DNA from: Glandiceps talaboti
Lineage: Eukaryota > Hemichordata > Enteropneusta > Spengelidae
Length of the DNA stretch: 64,000 nt
Direction: 5' to 3'
NCBI RefSeq assembly: GCF_964340395.1
Contig: NC_135557.1
Location: forward strand, 20,190,225-20,254,224
In this document: positions 1 to 13,661 of the stretch, piece by piece
Layout of the letters: each line of letters opens with the position of its first letter
Numbering within the stretch: position 1 is the stretch's first letter
Position numbers and translations under genes: made by a program
The notes under the pieces: generated by a model
Database searches by the model: none
Seen by the model: the letters and a program-made list of their open reading frames with translations, nothing else
Told to the model about the DNA's origin: nothing

Positions 1-579
1 TCTTTTGCGATGTTTTTGAGTGCTTTTATTGGGCTGTATATGTGAAAGGTGTTGAAAGGTCAGATTTTTACAGCGGCAACCTTTGAAAACAATTTTAGTC
101 TTACTTTGACATAAAACTCCCTGTTGATACATATCAAGTCATTTTATTGGGGTGTACAAAAAATGTCGGAGACTTGCGTTGTAGGGTCAGTTTTGTGGTT
201 ATGACATTATAAGCATTCTTTTACATTAACCACACTAACTACATATGGTAGCCTGTTTATAACGCTGGCGTGTTACTTCGTTGGCCGTTGCATTCCTTTT
301 TTGTCAGGTGGATATTACGTTTTGAAATATTCATTTCTTTAGATTTACATAATTATATGTAAATTATGCTCATGTACTATAGCAGGGTCAAAGGTACCTA
401 TTTCAACACAAGTGATTTTTATCATCTGGTCTGTTTTTGAATCTCATTTACGACACTCATAAAGATGTCTCAGATGGCACACAAATGGAGTAATGTATAA
501 GTGGCAGCCATCTTCACTATATCCTACTTTAATTGTTTGTTAATGTTAACTCCTGTTTTCATCGCATTTGTACTTTTAG
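1..579. other. No gene seen (AT-rich, intronic or intergenic)
   Basis: No open frame, splice pair or repeat that I can support. Composition matches the AT-rich, CpG-poor background of the window. Confidence 0.5.
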
Positions 580-772
580 ATGATGACTTCATATAAAACC
601 ATGGCCTTTAAAAATTCTACCGACATGCTCACATTTACTCAAAGTTTTGGAGTTAGAACTATGGCCGTAAAAAATTCTAATGACATGCTTGTGTTTACTC
701 AGGGTTTTCGGATGAAATCCTGGCCTTAAAAAAAATACATGAACTGCTAACATTTACTCTAGAAATCTCCTT
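580..772 (+). repeat. Degenerate tandem repeat, about 61 bp x 3
   Basis: Three successive units share the order (C/T)ATGGCC or CTGGCC, then TAAAAA, ACATGC-like, then TTTACTC. They start near 596, 657 and 717. Divergence is substantial, so this is an old duplication. No coding role is evident. Confidence 0.55.
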
Positions 773-3700
773 ACATATCATTTCATGTTATTTTATTGTG
801 TAGAGGCAAAGCATTTTGCTGGGGTCAGTTTTTCTTTATTGCAACAGCTGTTACACATAGAGTACTTTGTACAATTTCACCAAGCTCACAGTCGTATTCC
901 CAGGGGTACCCCACTTACAAATATTACATGAATTATAAAGAACATAAAAAGCTGCAAATTTATAATTAATGAGTGTCTAATAGAAGGAATAAATTATCTT
1001 AAAAACATCATTATTCATTTATACGTGTAATCTATTGTGTTGTCTGGGTATTCATATTGACCTTGAGTTTCAGGCCATCAATAAAAACCAAAAAAGGCTG
1101 AAAATTCTCAGCTTAGAATCCAGTCTTGTGGGTGTCTTTTCTCTTGCCTTTCCAACACCTGAGATTTCACTAGTATTTTACAGTTTATTTCAAGTTCAAT
1201 GGCGCTATGGCTAGAAAAGAGGTGCAACTTCTTATTGGATTTTTACATTTTTAAATTATATTTTAATTTTTAAAATAATTTTTCCATCATTAGCATCATC
1301 ACGTGATTAGAACAAACTCGGAGAGTTGATCTATACTGTTGCAATGTAAATAGATCCATGTTGGACATACACACACATACTAGGGTCTAGACGACTCGGG
1401 GGGGGGGGGGGTATAAAGAAATTTCAAGTTGACTACATGTACATGTAAAGCCATTGCAGCAAAAGGCTAGGTGTTGAAATAGAATGGCGAGAGTAAAATA
1501 TTGCAGTTTTTATATAAACAGAAAATAATATTGATGTCTGGGAAGTTGTCATCTAATAGTACATGTAAATATATGGCTACATGTGTTTTAGTTTTCAACT
1601 GGTGGGGTGAAATCAAGAGAGAATGAAATATTAAAATAAAAATTTTTATGTTTTCCGTACCCATTGAAAGTAAACAATATGAAATGAAACGATAAAATAT
1701 CAGAATGCCATGCTTCAATAAAAATATACAAGCTATTCAGCAATAAAAGTGAGATAATTAAATTCTGGTGATAAAGGCAACAGACAAATAAAACTACAGA
1801 TGAACCCCTTCAGGCATACCGTAGATTCTCTGACCCAAATATGGGTTCAATGTATTTTGTGCTGGAACTGAATTTCACCAAATAATGAAGTGTAAAAAGA
1901 AACTGCAATTTCCACCACCACCCCCCCCCCCTCCCCGACCCCATCACTGTGAGTGTCACTGGGACTTACTAACAATACATGAACATGTATTCTCACTGCC
2001 CTAGATTAGATGTACTAATAATCCTAGAGATCTTTTACACCTGGAAACCTACAGGAGAGAAGCGTCCATTTTATTCAATCTAGCTATTAACTCCATGTAC
2101 ATCACTATCCACAATAATTACTTGTAATAAATGTTGCAGAAATTAGAAAAGTATTGGCAACAAGAGACAGATTTCACCATTTTACGTTTTATGATGCGTT
2201 TTCTTCTCATGGCATACATCGATGGGTACTTAATGAGACATACAAAATGACTGTACAGTAAAAGCCAAGTATACTATTCTGACCTAATTACTTGGCATCA
2301 TTAGCGACATTTGGATGTCTACATCCATTTCTGTACTTCATCAGTCTTCATTTAACTTATTCTACTTTTTTTTTATGTATTTCATTTGCAGGATAATTTG
2401 AGTTACTGTACAATACTGAATATTCAATAAATTCAAGGGAAAAGTGTGCCACGTATAGACAACTTGACAACTGACAAAATAGTCCTTTTTTACATTTGAC
2501 TTATTTTCTTGCTTTTTTAAAAAAGTATTTTAATTATGCTGAATAGTTAGAATTATTCCACAATATATGATTTAATAAACTCCGGGTGAAAGGGTGCCAA
2601 TTACAGCCAAGTCTTGACACTCCACTGACAAAACATTTCTTTTTACATATGCAAATTTGGCATTCCTCGAACCCAGAGAGTTATCATCTCAAGAAGCTCT
2701 TCACATGAGAAGAGAACTTCTTGAATATAACACAAAGGCAAGTCTTCGAACTAGTATTACGCTGTCTATCAAATTGTGGTGACTCACATGTACACACATT
2801 TATTTCGTTCTTTTTCACCAATACAATGTTGCATGTATTATTAGACACCATAACACAATACAGTGAAAGTAAGATTTTATCAGCCATTTGCTTACTGCAA
2901 TTCATACATACAATGTACAGACAGACACATCTCAAAATACACACAACACTAAAAATTATCAAACATCCATCATTTTCACAGCAGATGATGAAACTAGTAA
3001 ATTTCTTTTGTCACTCACTTCCCTCTTCCTGAAAATAACTGAATTACTTTCCTTATCTGATAAGTACTGTGTCATATCCAATACTTTACATAATTTATAT
3101 TTCAAATGATAACATCACTTGTACTGACTGCAAATATTTGATAACAAACCCATATGAAATTGATTGTAATCACTTTTTAATTATCTTACCAAGTGTCCTT
3201 GTGGAGTGTTTAATTTTCAAAAAAGCTATAGACTTGCTGGGCAGCTGAGTGTGTGGTTATACATGTATGGTGTGACTGGCTTGGGTGAAAGTGGGCGTGT
3301 CCCTATGTTTGGGGTGGTAAAACGGGTAAAAATGTATCCAGAATTACATGTACCTAATCAATTTATCTAAGTTACCCATCATTATAATGGTACACAGTTT
3401 GGTAACCATGTAGATTCTTCCTACTTTCTCAGTTTCTGTTACCATGGTTACCTCACATTCACAAAACACTATGGGATAATTAAAACATGTTTTGAAACGC
3501 AGATTTTTTAGATGTCTCTTTTACCTTCCTGAACACAATGAAAAAAACCCAATTTTTTTTGTATAAATTTTAGGTGCTTACAAGCAGTAATACATTGTAA
3601 TTCTCACTTTGTGCAACAATTGGAATACAGTGGTGAACATTTTAATATTTGCGTCAATCAGGCAGATGGCATGATGTTTGTGTCATAGCTATTTGCATAA

Positions 3701-4757
3701 TTTATGTGCCATACAAATACTGTCTACACATTAATAACAATGTCAGCTTACATATTGTTTTGTTCCATACAGCGCTTTACAATTATTACTGCTGGCACAG
3801 ACCTATGCAGGCACAACCACCATCCAGCGGAAATTACAATTTGCAAAATATTTACATACATGTAATTCCACACAAGATTCAAGACAAGTCAAACAAATCA
3901 GCCATTCTTGGTGACAAACAGTGCATGCTGTTACATATAGCTTCTCTTTCCTCCTTCGCTTTCTCTTCTTCCTTCAAACCTGCAGCCCCTCTTCCCCTTT
4001 AAGAAACGTTACAAATGTGAAGCGTGACTGGTTTATTTTACCAACTTTTTTCGTTGCCTCGGCAGAAAAAAATGTCCTGGCTTGTGACATTGTATGCTTT
4101 TATAATTTCTATAAAATTCTGACTTAGTCTCCATCGAGAAAACATTTAAATAGGCTTGACCAGCCATCATTTTGAAGCTGAAAGCTAAGTTTTAAAAGAG
4201 GCCTTTCATTGACAATGTCAAGATTTTAAATTGATGTTAGATGTCTGTAACATAATAATGTGATGATATGTTTGGCACACCAGACTTTAGTGTTGAAAGA
4301 AATCTGAGCCGTCATAATGTTGAATGTTTGTTTTCTTGACGTTAATTATATCTGCCATATGGTGTAGAATTTTACACTAGAAACATTTCAGCCATCTCTC
4401 ATTTACCAGCAAAGAGCTCAATGATGTGTATTTATTGACCGATAATGATTTCTATGTAGCATGTCAGACATTTAATTAAGATTTCTTGACAAAGTGAAGA
4501 AAGACAAAACTCAAATCATAAACAACGCCCAGAGACAGGAACAGCTGTCAATTGAAGTTACTCATGGGAAATACTTTCAAGCTTGATTTGATCATTTCTG
4601 TCTTTCACTTTTAAATAACCATTGAAAGCATGATATCTTTTTTAGAGGTGGACATAACCTAAAATGAAATACTATATTCATCATCTACAACACTTATAGC
4701 CTTTACACTTGTAGATAATGTTCAATGGAAACAATATAACGCTTCCCTCTCTCTATC

Positions 4758-4762
<5 letters not shown>
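773..4762. other. No gene seen; AT-rich DNA with a G14 tract and a C-rich tract
   Basis: All open frames here are short and have no recognisable domain or good splice flanks. A run of 14 G lies at 1398-1411 and a C-rich run at 1920-1932. A short segment near 1283-1325 (containing GTGATTAGAA) resembles one near 10075-10115, suggesting an old dispersed repeat. About 4320-4600 is evenly AT-rich and repeat-free. It could be conserved noncoding DNA, but that cannot be judged from one genome. Confidence 0.4.
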
Positions 4763-4801
<39 letters not shown>

Positions 4802-4804
4802 GCA
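4763..4804. repeat. (CA)n microsatellite
   Basis: About 18 uninterrupted CA dinucleotides, ending in CACGCACGCA. Confidence 0.95.
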
Positions 4805-4841
4805 GACTGTGACAGACACAGACACATTTTTCCTGTCATTT

Positions 4842-4929
4842 ACTAGGGTTCCCTACTAAAATTACATTACAATTTTTACCCTAACCCCTTTCTGTAACAG
4901 GGTGTGCCCCAATCTTAGCATAAGCACTG
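4842..4929 (-). mobile_element. Relict copy of MITE family 1 (3' half)
   Basis: Shares AGGGTTCCC, TTTACCCTAACCCCTTTCTG, then a degraded GTTCCC block and a terminal AGCACTG with the intact copies at 36741 and 59708, in the same orientation. The left end is missing and no target-site duplication is visible. Confidence 0.6.
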
Positions 4930-7321
4930 TACATTTTAGTTTGATTAAAATCGGATGTAGGAATGTGGCACAGTTGCCCTATTTACCTCTATAATTTCCA
5001 TTGTTTTCTGTTGATAGTTTTAAATTTTGTTTTTCGAGAAAGAGGCAATCACTCAAGGTACAAAATCTAAAATAACATTATAAAGGTAAATAGAGCAATT
5101 GAACCACATTTCCACATCAGATTTTAATTACTGTGTGTACATTTTAGATTTCCAAATGAAACTTGTCAAGTCACGATTTCTACTCCTCTTTCCTACTTGG
5201 ACTCGATCTATTGCACTTGAAAGCTGGACAAGTATGTTAAAAATGTTACGGTCAAATTTTCTACATAGCAAAATTGATGAACCAAATGCAAAGTGACAGA
5301 CACATTGGCACATACATCTACATGCAGTCAAAGTTATAAACTGTGGTGAAATGATGTCTGACATGTCACGTCACAACATTTTATTAAGGGTGGATGGGTA
5401 ATATGTCAATTTGTACTAGTTTCAATGTTCACTTCTGTACAACTTAATAAACAAGGCTGCCAAGCCAAGCCTTCTTGTTGCCAAGTACATGATGCACTCT
5501 CTGAATAAAATGAAAACCATGCTCCAAATCACTATTTTATGCAATCCTGGCATCACAACAGCAAACCATACAAAAGATGTTGCCTCAGTAACAGAAGAAC
5601 AAAGGCAAGGCTAATTAGCACACTAGTGACATCAGCATAGGTAATACTGGGCTCCAATCCCAGAATTCCCTACCCCAGTGTACGAAGGTCAGTTTATGGC
5701 TCATTTGAATACTTTTATTTTAGAGTGGTGAAAGTGACTGACTGGACATCAACTAAAGCAGCTGGACAAATTCAGCCTCACCTTCCTTCCCTTTCATAAC
5801 AACAACTACTAGTGTTACTGTTCAGAACTCTTGCAAGAACAGATTGATATGAGCAAGCAGTATAATAAAAGTCAAAAAGCCAACATGGTCTGTAAATCGT
5901 AATGATACCATATAGTAACTAGACTCTATAAAAGCTCCCATTTATAAGTAACCATGAAAGAAAAACAGTAAATTACATTGTAATTCCATTTGGATACTAA
6001 TCAAGTTTTAAAATCTTGTCGCAAACCACAGCCTCTTTTACGGCACCGCGCAAAGCGAGAAATAACAGCTCTGGTTTGCCAGAATGTAAAATCTGAACAT
6101 TAATTCTACTATCACAGCATGGAATTGTGGGAAGGGTGACCTTAACAAACGGTGTGAAGGAGACCCCAGAGTTGAATAAATAAACATGGCCATCATAAAA
6201 TTTAGGGGTGTGGTCAAAGAAAATAAATGTTGAAAGCAGAGGTGAAAGTCATTTGATTGTTGCAATATCATAATTGGTAGCACACAATCGTCATTTATAA
6301 CCTAAATATGTATCTAAAAATAATTCAACAGGTTTGGAAAGAGCAATTGAAAATAATTAGTCAAATTAATGGATTGTTAAAACATTACTCCAGTAAACAT
6401 CGTCTAGTTTTATATGCATGCCCTAGTTTGAGAACACAATAGCGGAGTAATTTATTCACACGCGACAATGAAAAACAGCCCTTTAAAAATATGATAACCT
6501 CTGGTATATATATAAATTGTTTATCTTGATCTTTATAAATCATTTAATGTTTTCTGGTTTATTTTGGTAAATACACAAGGCAATCTATTTATTACATGTA
6601 TAAACAATTTATATCACGATTAGGTATGTACAATATTTATATTTTGTCTCAAAAATACACTTCCATATTGTTTTTCAAAAGTCCATAAATCGCATACCAG
6701 ATGGATTACATATTTTAAACACAACTGAACTTATGTGGGGGTGTGGTCCTCAAAGAATAGACAATTTATAGTATACTAAAATTTGCTAACGGCAATCATC
6801 AGATGGTACATGCATGTACTGGGATGTGATAGGGTGCATATAAGACACACAATAACATGAATGAGGTATGGATGAGGATGCTGAGGGGGAAAGGAGGGAG
6901 GGGGAAAGACAACTTAAACATTATTTACCTTATCTTTACTTGAGCAATGACAGGAAAATTAAAGATCAATATATATTATCACACACACTGAAAATATGAC
7001 GACAGGGGGGGGGGGGTGCAGGAGGAAGGGGAGGGGAGGGGAGAGGATGGAGGAAACAGCATTATTCTCTTCTCAACATTTTGGAAGTAAAACATGTACA
7101 CAAACAAGAAATGAACAGAGTATTTTTAAAGGTTTTTCTTTTATACAAAAGAATATAAATCACAATTGTCAGTCTGAGTACAATAAACTTTTGTTAGGGG
7201 GTTTATTTTATGGGTTTTTTTATTAAGAAATATTACATTGTAGATGTAGAGCCCCATCATATACATTTTTTAAACAAAGGAAAATGTCAAATTTACATAA
7301 ATATTTCGATCTAAATGTAAA
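4930..7321. other. No gene seen; one relict of MITE family 3
   Basis: No supportable exon. The stretch at 5882-5931 (ATGGTCTGTAAATCGTAATG, then ATACCATATAG and AACTAGACT) is a degenerate copy of MITE family 3. At 7005-7016 there is a run of 12 G, followed by a purine-rich GGAGG tract to about 7050. Confidence 0.4.
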
Positions 7322-7413
7322 TGATGAATTGCTCTATGCAAATGAGCAATGATGAATTGCTCTATGCAAATGAGCAATGATGAATGGCTGTATGCAAATG
7401 ACGCAATGATGAA
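7322..7413 (+). repeat. 28-bp tandem repeat with three octamer (ATGCAAAT) motifs
   Basis: Units of 28 bp contain GATGAATTG(C)TCT followed by ATGCAAAT. The octamers lie at 7336-7343, 7364-7371 and 7392-7399, exactly 28 bp apart. ATGCAAAT is the classical POU/Oct-factor site. The first two units are nearly identical and the third has diverged outside the octamer. A regulatory role is inference. Confidence 0.7.
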
Positions 7414-8035
7414 TTCAGGGGAACATGTTATTGTATTTGTAATATTGTTTCCAAATTTCAAAACGAGGTTGTAGACTGGACCTATGAAAGTAACAAGTTA
7501 ATTGAAGTCCTGGACTACCGGCTTATAAATTTGGAGGTCCAGTTGAATGTTTGTTAGTACACATTGGTGGTGTACGCATGTGTCCTGAACTTCTGCTAGT
7601 ATAGTAGTAACTACTGTGCATCAATATCACTGGTAGTTACTCCATGTTGGGGTCAGCAAAAGGTCATATAAAATGGAAGTACACATGTGTACTGCAGAAG
7701 TCTCATTTGAGCATAACCAGGAGCTTGCACTGCCATGTTACAACTTTCAAGTAACACAATACCGTCCTATCATACCAATATGGATATTAACGCTTTTTTA
7801 TTTTCACTTCTTAAATTACAATTCATTTTATGAAAGCTGTATGACAGAAGTTAAAAAGGAAAATAGCTGAACACTTTCCTGTATGTAATACATTCCGCTA
7901 TCATTATTATTTTGATCACAATTTCATTTAAAACGGGAAAAAAAGGAAGATGCAAAGTATTCTAAAACAAATCATATCAAAGCAGTAAATTATGCTATTC
8001 CAAAAGAATGTTTCATTCAATAAAATTGCAGAACT
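7414..8035. other. No gene seen
   Basis: AT-rich background with no supportable exon, RNA or repeat. Confidence 0.4.
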
Positions 8036-8172
8036 AGAAATTAACACTAGTAGTCCAGTGTCCACAGACTACCAATTCTTGTCATGGAGCTACCATAATT
8101 TGTAGCTGGTAGCCAACTCAGACTACCACTGATTATGTGATGATTTAAAGGATGGAAGATTTACAGACATGA
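8036..8172 (+). repeat. Dispersed repeat, copy 1 (inverse of 15085-15215)
   Basis: Contains GAAATTAACACTAG, ACCATAATTTGTAGCTGGTA, AGACTACCA and ATTATGTGATGATTTAAAGG, then GGATGGAAGATTTA. The same blocks occur in the same order on the opposite strand at 15085-15215. Likely a copy of an unclassified short interspersed element or MITE. Confidence 0.65.
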
Positions 8173-11053
8173 AAGTATTTTAATAACACACATATTTCAA
8201 ATAGAGGAACTCTGTTTTCAGTTCAAGAATAAGAGATTAACATGGTCACAATCCTTGGACTAACACTTTCTGAAATTGGGAAAACAGTAATTTCGAGCCC
8301 TGAATTGGGAATGAATTAGTTTTGCCTTGTCTCAATTCAATATGAATACAATTTACATAAATTAATATATTTTAAACAAAAACTAAAAAAAACAGGTGGT
8401 AAGTGTGACCTGACAAAACACACAAAAATTACAAAGGAAGCAATTTTCCATGACTGATTGTTTGGATATCTACAATACTAAATGTCATTAATCAGGAGAT
8501 GAAAGGAAAATAGTGTAAATTATCACCAACACTGCCCTAACATTTATCCGAATAATAATCTTCTCATCATGATTAAAATTTAGTTCCAGCTTTGTTTTTA
8601 CTACCACTAATATTATATAAGCATAGACAATTCCCACGCATACTATGTGTCCTTGGAATAATAACCACTGGGCAGTCTACATCACTCACTCAGCTGCAAC
8701 TGTTACAATTTAAATACTCCAGGATTTCACTATAAAAGGATTATGAAGAACTTGAGTGTCTATCTACATCTCCAGCCACTTGATTTATAAATAATGTTTG
8801 GAATTTACACAATATCGATTGTCAAATTTGGAATTAATGAACCACAAACGGAATCTAAAACATCTCTAACTGACAACTTGAACTATATTTTGCAAAAAGT
8901 ATGCAAGCTCATTTAATTCATTTTTTTTAAATTCAATTTTTCTTGTTTTGGCTTTCTGGAAATATAAAAAATGTGTCCACCATGAGTGGATTAAATATAA
9001 ATATCGTAGCATCATATTCATTTACATATTTTTAAAGGCCTGGGTTTCAGTTCCATGTTCTCAGATAAATTTATCTCATCTGTAGATGATTTTAAAGACC
9101 TTTCTGAACCACATTTTTCTACAGATCTGACAGGAAAAGCTGTTCATCTTAATCGTAATTCCAACTGGGCCTCACAATGACTACAGAAATAAGTAGATTT
9201 TTCTCGATTTTATTTTGTCTTTTTAACAAAAAATAAAACATCTCTACGTTGTAATTAATATTCATAAATTGTATCCAATAAGTTCACGACACTGCATTAC
9301 ATATTCATAATTTATTAGACATGTATAATGAACGGGTACATTTCGTCCACCTAATAATTCCTGTTTTTTTTCATTCAAGGAAACATAATTTATTCATTGT
9401 TGATCAAACTCATAAGTAAATGTGTTCAGTAACACTAACGTGCTTGATACACATTGTTTTAATTTAATTTTTTTCTGGTTTAGTTTATATAAACGAACTA
9501 AATGTTCATTACATTATACAAATGGTTATTTATTTCCTACCAGTGGATTTATCTAGTACAGTGAAATAAATTATGAAGAGTAGGTAGTGAAAACGTTATC
9601 ATCCACACCCACATTCATTTTCACAATCATTTTTCACAATTTTTTTTAACAGCCTGTTGTTTCAACAACTTTTCTTCAATTGAATTAATTTCTCAAATTC
9701 CACCATCATAGTATTTCTTTTTCCTAAGACATTTATCTTACGAGTTAAAATTTACACGCCAAAATGTCTACGTTGACTAATATGTTAATTTGTGAACTGT
9801 TATTCGACCTTGGGTAAAATCTAGGGCAGCGTCTATTCATAGCACTACACTTTCATTAAAGCTACACTAGTTTTAAGCTTACAATCTCCATTTTTCTCAA
9901 TACCAGCATATGTATGTTACATTAGCTTAAAATCCAGGATTTTGTTGTCACTTTTCCTCTATTATGTCAGCCATTTTGCTATCCACATATCGCTTTAATC
10001 ATTTAATGACGTAACAGCCAGAAAACGGGGATAATTTTTTGAGTTTTTAATTCTTCTGGCTGTGAGATGACATCATCACCAGCATCACCAAGTGATTAGA
10101 ATCAACTCAGAGCAAGCTTCGAAAATAAGGACATGCCCATTTCACCAATTCCTTATCATAATTCATTAAATACTATGGGGGGGAGAGGGGGTGGGGGGGG
10201 GGGGGTGGGGTGGAGAACAAGCTTCTCAATAAGAACTTGTCCATTCCATTCTAACATTTTTTAGGGTAGCATAAGAAACAATGAGGAAACATCTCCCAGT
10301 AAATACCACACATTATCATTCCAATCATTTTCCAATTCATTGTTTTGACTTTTATGATCGCATTCCTTGGTGAAATATTTGCATGTTGTTTTTCCAAACC
10401 TGATAACAATATTATGCAAATTTCAGAGCTACTTCTCATTCATCATTAAGTCTTGATCAACTGACAAATTTCAATATACTCATTTATTTCTGAATATTAA
10501 TAATTGATGGATCTTCAATAATTTGACACCCTCTTAGAAATATGTACATGACTGCCCATACCTGTAGATCATTAAAAATTATTAAAATTAATTTTTATGC
10601 TCGTTTTCAAATTGCATTTTGAATATTTACTGCTAATATGTACCCATGAAACTCACTCTTTCACTATGCATACAGAACTTACTGCATTGAAATTTTCATC
10701 ACTTATGGCTCGTTAAATTTTATACTTTTATTGTCATTTTTTTAGTCATGTATCTACATTTTTAACATTGTAAAAACACTGACACATTGTGAAGCGAGTT
10801 TTTCCACAAATTAAATTCTGACAACCAAAAACATTATTTGGAATTATATTTTGTCATCCCGTTCTGAACTCGAATCATACATAATTTAATTAGTATACAT
10901 TTTATCAACATTACATGGCTTTCTTCAGCTGCTATTATGCATGGTTCTGTGATGTCTCCTCAAAGTGTAGGGGCTTCATGCCCAAGATGATGCAGACTAC
11001 AAGTACAACAGTTCTCATGTTGTGATTTAGAGGAAATATACTCTAGAAATATA
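8173..11053. other. No gene seen; strongly AT-rich, one G-quadruplex-like tract
   Basis: Rich in TTTATT/AATAAA-type strings on both strands, so poly(A)-signal matches are uninformative here. The tract at 10177-10213 is almost pure G with single A or T interruptions, a strong potential G-quadruplex. No exon can be supported. Confidence 0.4.
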
Positions 11054-11333
11054 CAGCTAAATTATTTCTGCCCGAGTTCAGAATTACTACAAAAATAAAT
11101 TATTATTATAAAACAAATTCCATAAACACTGTACTGATAGGGCTATAAAAATATGTATAGAAACTGAAAGCTATTTAGTCATAGGAAATGATGCAGCTAA
11201 ATTATTTCTGCCCGAGTTCAGAATTACTACAAAAATAAATTATTATTATAAAACAAATTCCATAAACACTGTACTGATAGGGCTATAAAAATATGTATAG
11301 AAACTGAAAGCTATTTAGTCATAGGAAATGATG
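11054..11333 (+). repeat. 140-bp tandem duplication, apparently identical
   Basis: Unit 1 is 11054-11193 and unit 2 is 11194-11333, both starting CAGCTAAATTATTTCTGCCC and ending GGAAATGATG. I find no difference between them. Either a very recent duplication or an assembly artefact. No coding role is visible. Confidence 0.9.
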
Positions 11334-12131
11334 CAGTAATTGAGTATGATAGCTTCCTGACAACAAAGCTTCTAGTCGTTCACCACACTAATATCTTTCC
11401 CTCTAAAATTGCATGATCAAAATTTAAATTTTTTTGCAACTTTTTCCTAAATCTCAACACAATTTTAGACTACAAGTACTGATGTTAATGTGTGTTTTTG
11501 TTCATGTAATTATTTGGCTTAAAATGTTACTAGATTTAGTCAATTTCATCCATAACATTTTCCCAACTTTCACAAGTCTGAGAGGAAAAGGGTCAGTCTA
11601 AAGAGGAAGCCATAGCAGAATTTAGAAACAGGAAATAGTACAGACTTCGTTGACTTTCCAGTGACCCACAGAAGCCCCTAAAAGGGCACCAGACTTGACA
11701 GACAATACAAACGGTTTCTATGGTTACTAGACAGTGCTGATGTATTGTCACTGTGATTGGTACAGATTGGATCAATAAAAGCACAATTGGTGTTGTATAC
11801 ACATTATTAATTGCTTGGCAAATGAAAATATTGACGTAATCTGTTATTGGTTTCTCTAAGTTTACATCTTTTATTGACAGGTGACATCTTCTCATCAGAA
11901 TGAACTGATTGTGTTTGTAGGTTTCAATTTTGATATTTCTATTTTAGAGTTTCTTTTCTTGCTGACATTTGCATTGAGGATGACAATCAAGTATGATAAT
12001 TTGTTAGAACTGTATCATGATTTTCAACTGTTCCAACTATAGTAACTATCTGATTACCAAGCGATATTTCATTTCTTGCCTTCTGCATTTGTGTAACTAT
12101 CAGATTTCATACTCTATGGAATTGTGAACAA
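11334..12131. other. No gene seen
   Basis: A 100-codon open frame on the - strand at 11593-11895 has no recognisable motif and no convincing splice flanks. I treat it as chance. Confidence 0.4.
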
Positions 12132-12492
12132 ATTACTATTTGTAGCAAAAACAGGACGTGCTCACCAGAAGACTACACACACAGAAGGGCTGGGTAATGT
12201 TTGAAATTACTATTTGTACCTAAAACAGGACGTGCTCACCAGAAGACTACACACACAGAAGGGCTGGGTAATGCTTGAGATTACTATTTGTACCTAAAAC
12301 AGGGAGTGCTTGCCAGAAGACTGCATACACAGAAGGGCTGGGTAATGCTTAATTAAGATTACTATTTGTAGCTAAATTAGGGAGTGTCCGCCAGAAGACT
12401 ACATGTACAGAAGGGCTGGGTTATGTTTGAGATTACTGTTTGTAGCTAAAACAGGGATTGCTCACCAGATGACGACATGCACAAAATGCCAG
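12132..12492 (+). repeat. 74-bp minisatellite, about 4.8 units
   Basis: Units begin ATTACTATTTGTA at 12132, 12206, 12280, 12358 and (as ATTACTGTTTGTA) 12432. Each contains ACAGGACGTGCTCACCAGA or variants, and the first four also carry AGAAGGGCTGGGTAATG or a close variant. Spacing is 74, 74, 78 and 74 bp, the fourth unit carrying a small insertion. Divergence increases to the right. Confidence 0.85.
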
Positions 12493-13045
12493 AGAGATAT
12501 CTTGTATTTTTAAAAAAAATAAAATTGTTATTTTGCCCTATGACATCATATGCTAAGTAAATAAAATTATCTACTAGAGTCCCCCCCCCCCCCCCCCCCC
12601 CCGCTTATACATGTGCAATGTATGGGAAATTCCTGCCACTTCAATCAGCACGCACCAAACAACCCACCCACCCACCACATACATTCATACTTTAAGTTTA
12701 ACATGCAAGATACAGTTTGAACATACATCACTGTATCTTTATGCTAATGTACTGCAATGCCAGGTTTTTCCACTTTCTGTTGGAAGTGTTCCATAAAACC
12801 CTGGGGAATACAGCAATGCATGATACATACAACTTTACTACATATTTAATTATGCTAATTTCTACATGTCTTCCAGTTTTACCAGACTTTCAATTTCTGT
12901 TGGGAGTGTGCTAGAAGTACATGTATAACCTTTACAAATATGCCATGAGCATACAACTTTACTACATCTATAATCTCACTTTATTCCATATTTACCGGTA
13001 CTAGATTTTCAGTGATTTTAAACTAACATGTACTATTACATGGGG
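12493..13045. other. No gene seen; C22 tract
   Basis: Contains an uninterrupted run of 22 C at 12581-12602. Short open frames around it have no support. Confidence 0.5.
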
Positions 13046-13221
13046 CAGTGTGCCCTCTAAGCCAATTTGCCATGCCACTGAGGCACACAATTTCTAGTAA
13101 TGCACCAAAATTTGGTGTTCCTCTATCTCTTACCGTTATATGGTGACTCTCACAAGAAATACCAGTCTTTCTCATTTTGACTTGCAACAATGAAATTTGG
13201 CTATCATTAGACTGCATACTG
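13046..13221 (-). mobile_element. MITE family 2 (hAT-like), full-length copy
   Basis: Begins CAGTGTGCCCTCTAAG and ends GACTGCATACTG, so the ends form imperfect terminal inverted repeats. The interior matches the copies at 28990, 39879 and 61292 in reverse orientation, with shared blocks such as GGTGTTCCTCTATCTCTTAC and ACACAATTTCTAG. CAG...CTG ends and about 175 bp size fit a non-autonomous hAT element. No convincing duplication flanks this copy. Confidence 0.75.
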
Positions 13222-13579
13222 TATGATGGGGGGGGGGGGGGGGGTGTACTTTAGTTCACTTTGTAGCCTGGATTCCAAGCTTACTACAAGGCATCCTATG
13301 TACTTATGTACTACATAACAGCATGTATTCAAGGACTTCTCTGTCAAACAAGATAAAGGCATGTAATTGAAGTGCAGGCACTTTCTAATTTAACCTTTGA
13401 CCTGTCAGTCACCCTGACTATTACAGGTATCCATTGCAGTAAGTGTAAAAAACTTAACATACCAAAAATTCACAGCTGATAACTCACTTAACAGCTGTAA
13501 ACGCTACCAGCATGTCGGTTCCTGTACTTGAATGTACATAACTTGAAGTTGAATTGCTTTTTATGTGCAAGGTCACTCA
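13222..13579. other. No gene seen; G17 tract
   Basis: A run of 17 G at 13228-13244 directly follows the MITE. The rest is background. Confidence 0.5.
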
Positions 13580-13661
13580 TAGCCTGGATGCTAACATGAT
13601 GCAAGTGTACATGTACAATGTAGGTGTAAATCATAACGATACCACATAGGAACTAGACTAG
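13580..13661 (+). mobile_element. MITE family 3, short copy
   Basis: Runs from AGCCTGGATGCTAACATGAT through GGTGTAAATCATAACGATAC to AACTAGACTAG. Matches the copies at 46197 and 46891 at both ends. Confidence 0.65.

Noticed and set aside
11593-11895. 100-codon - strand frame
   Set aside because: No recognised motif and no convincing acceptor/donor. Length is plausible by chance in 64 kb.
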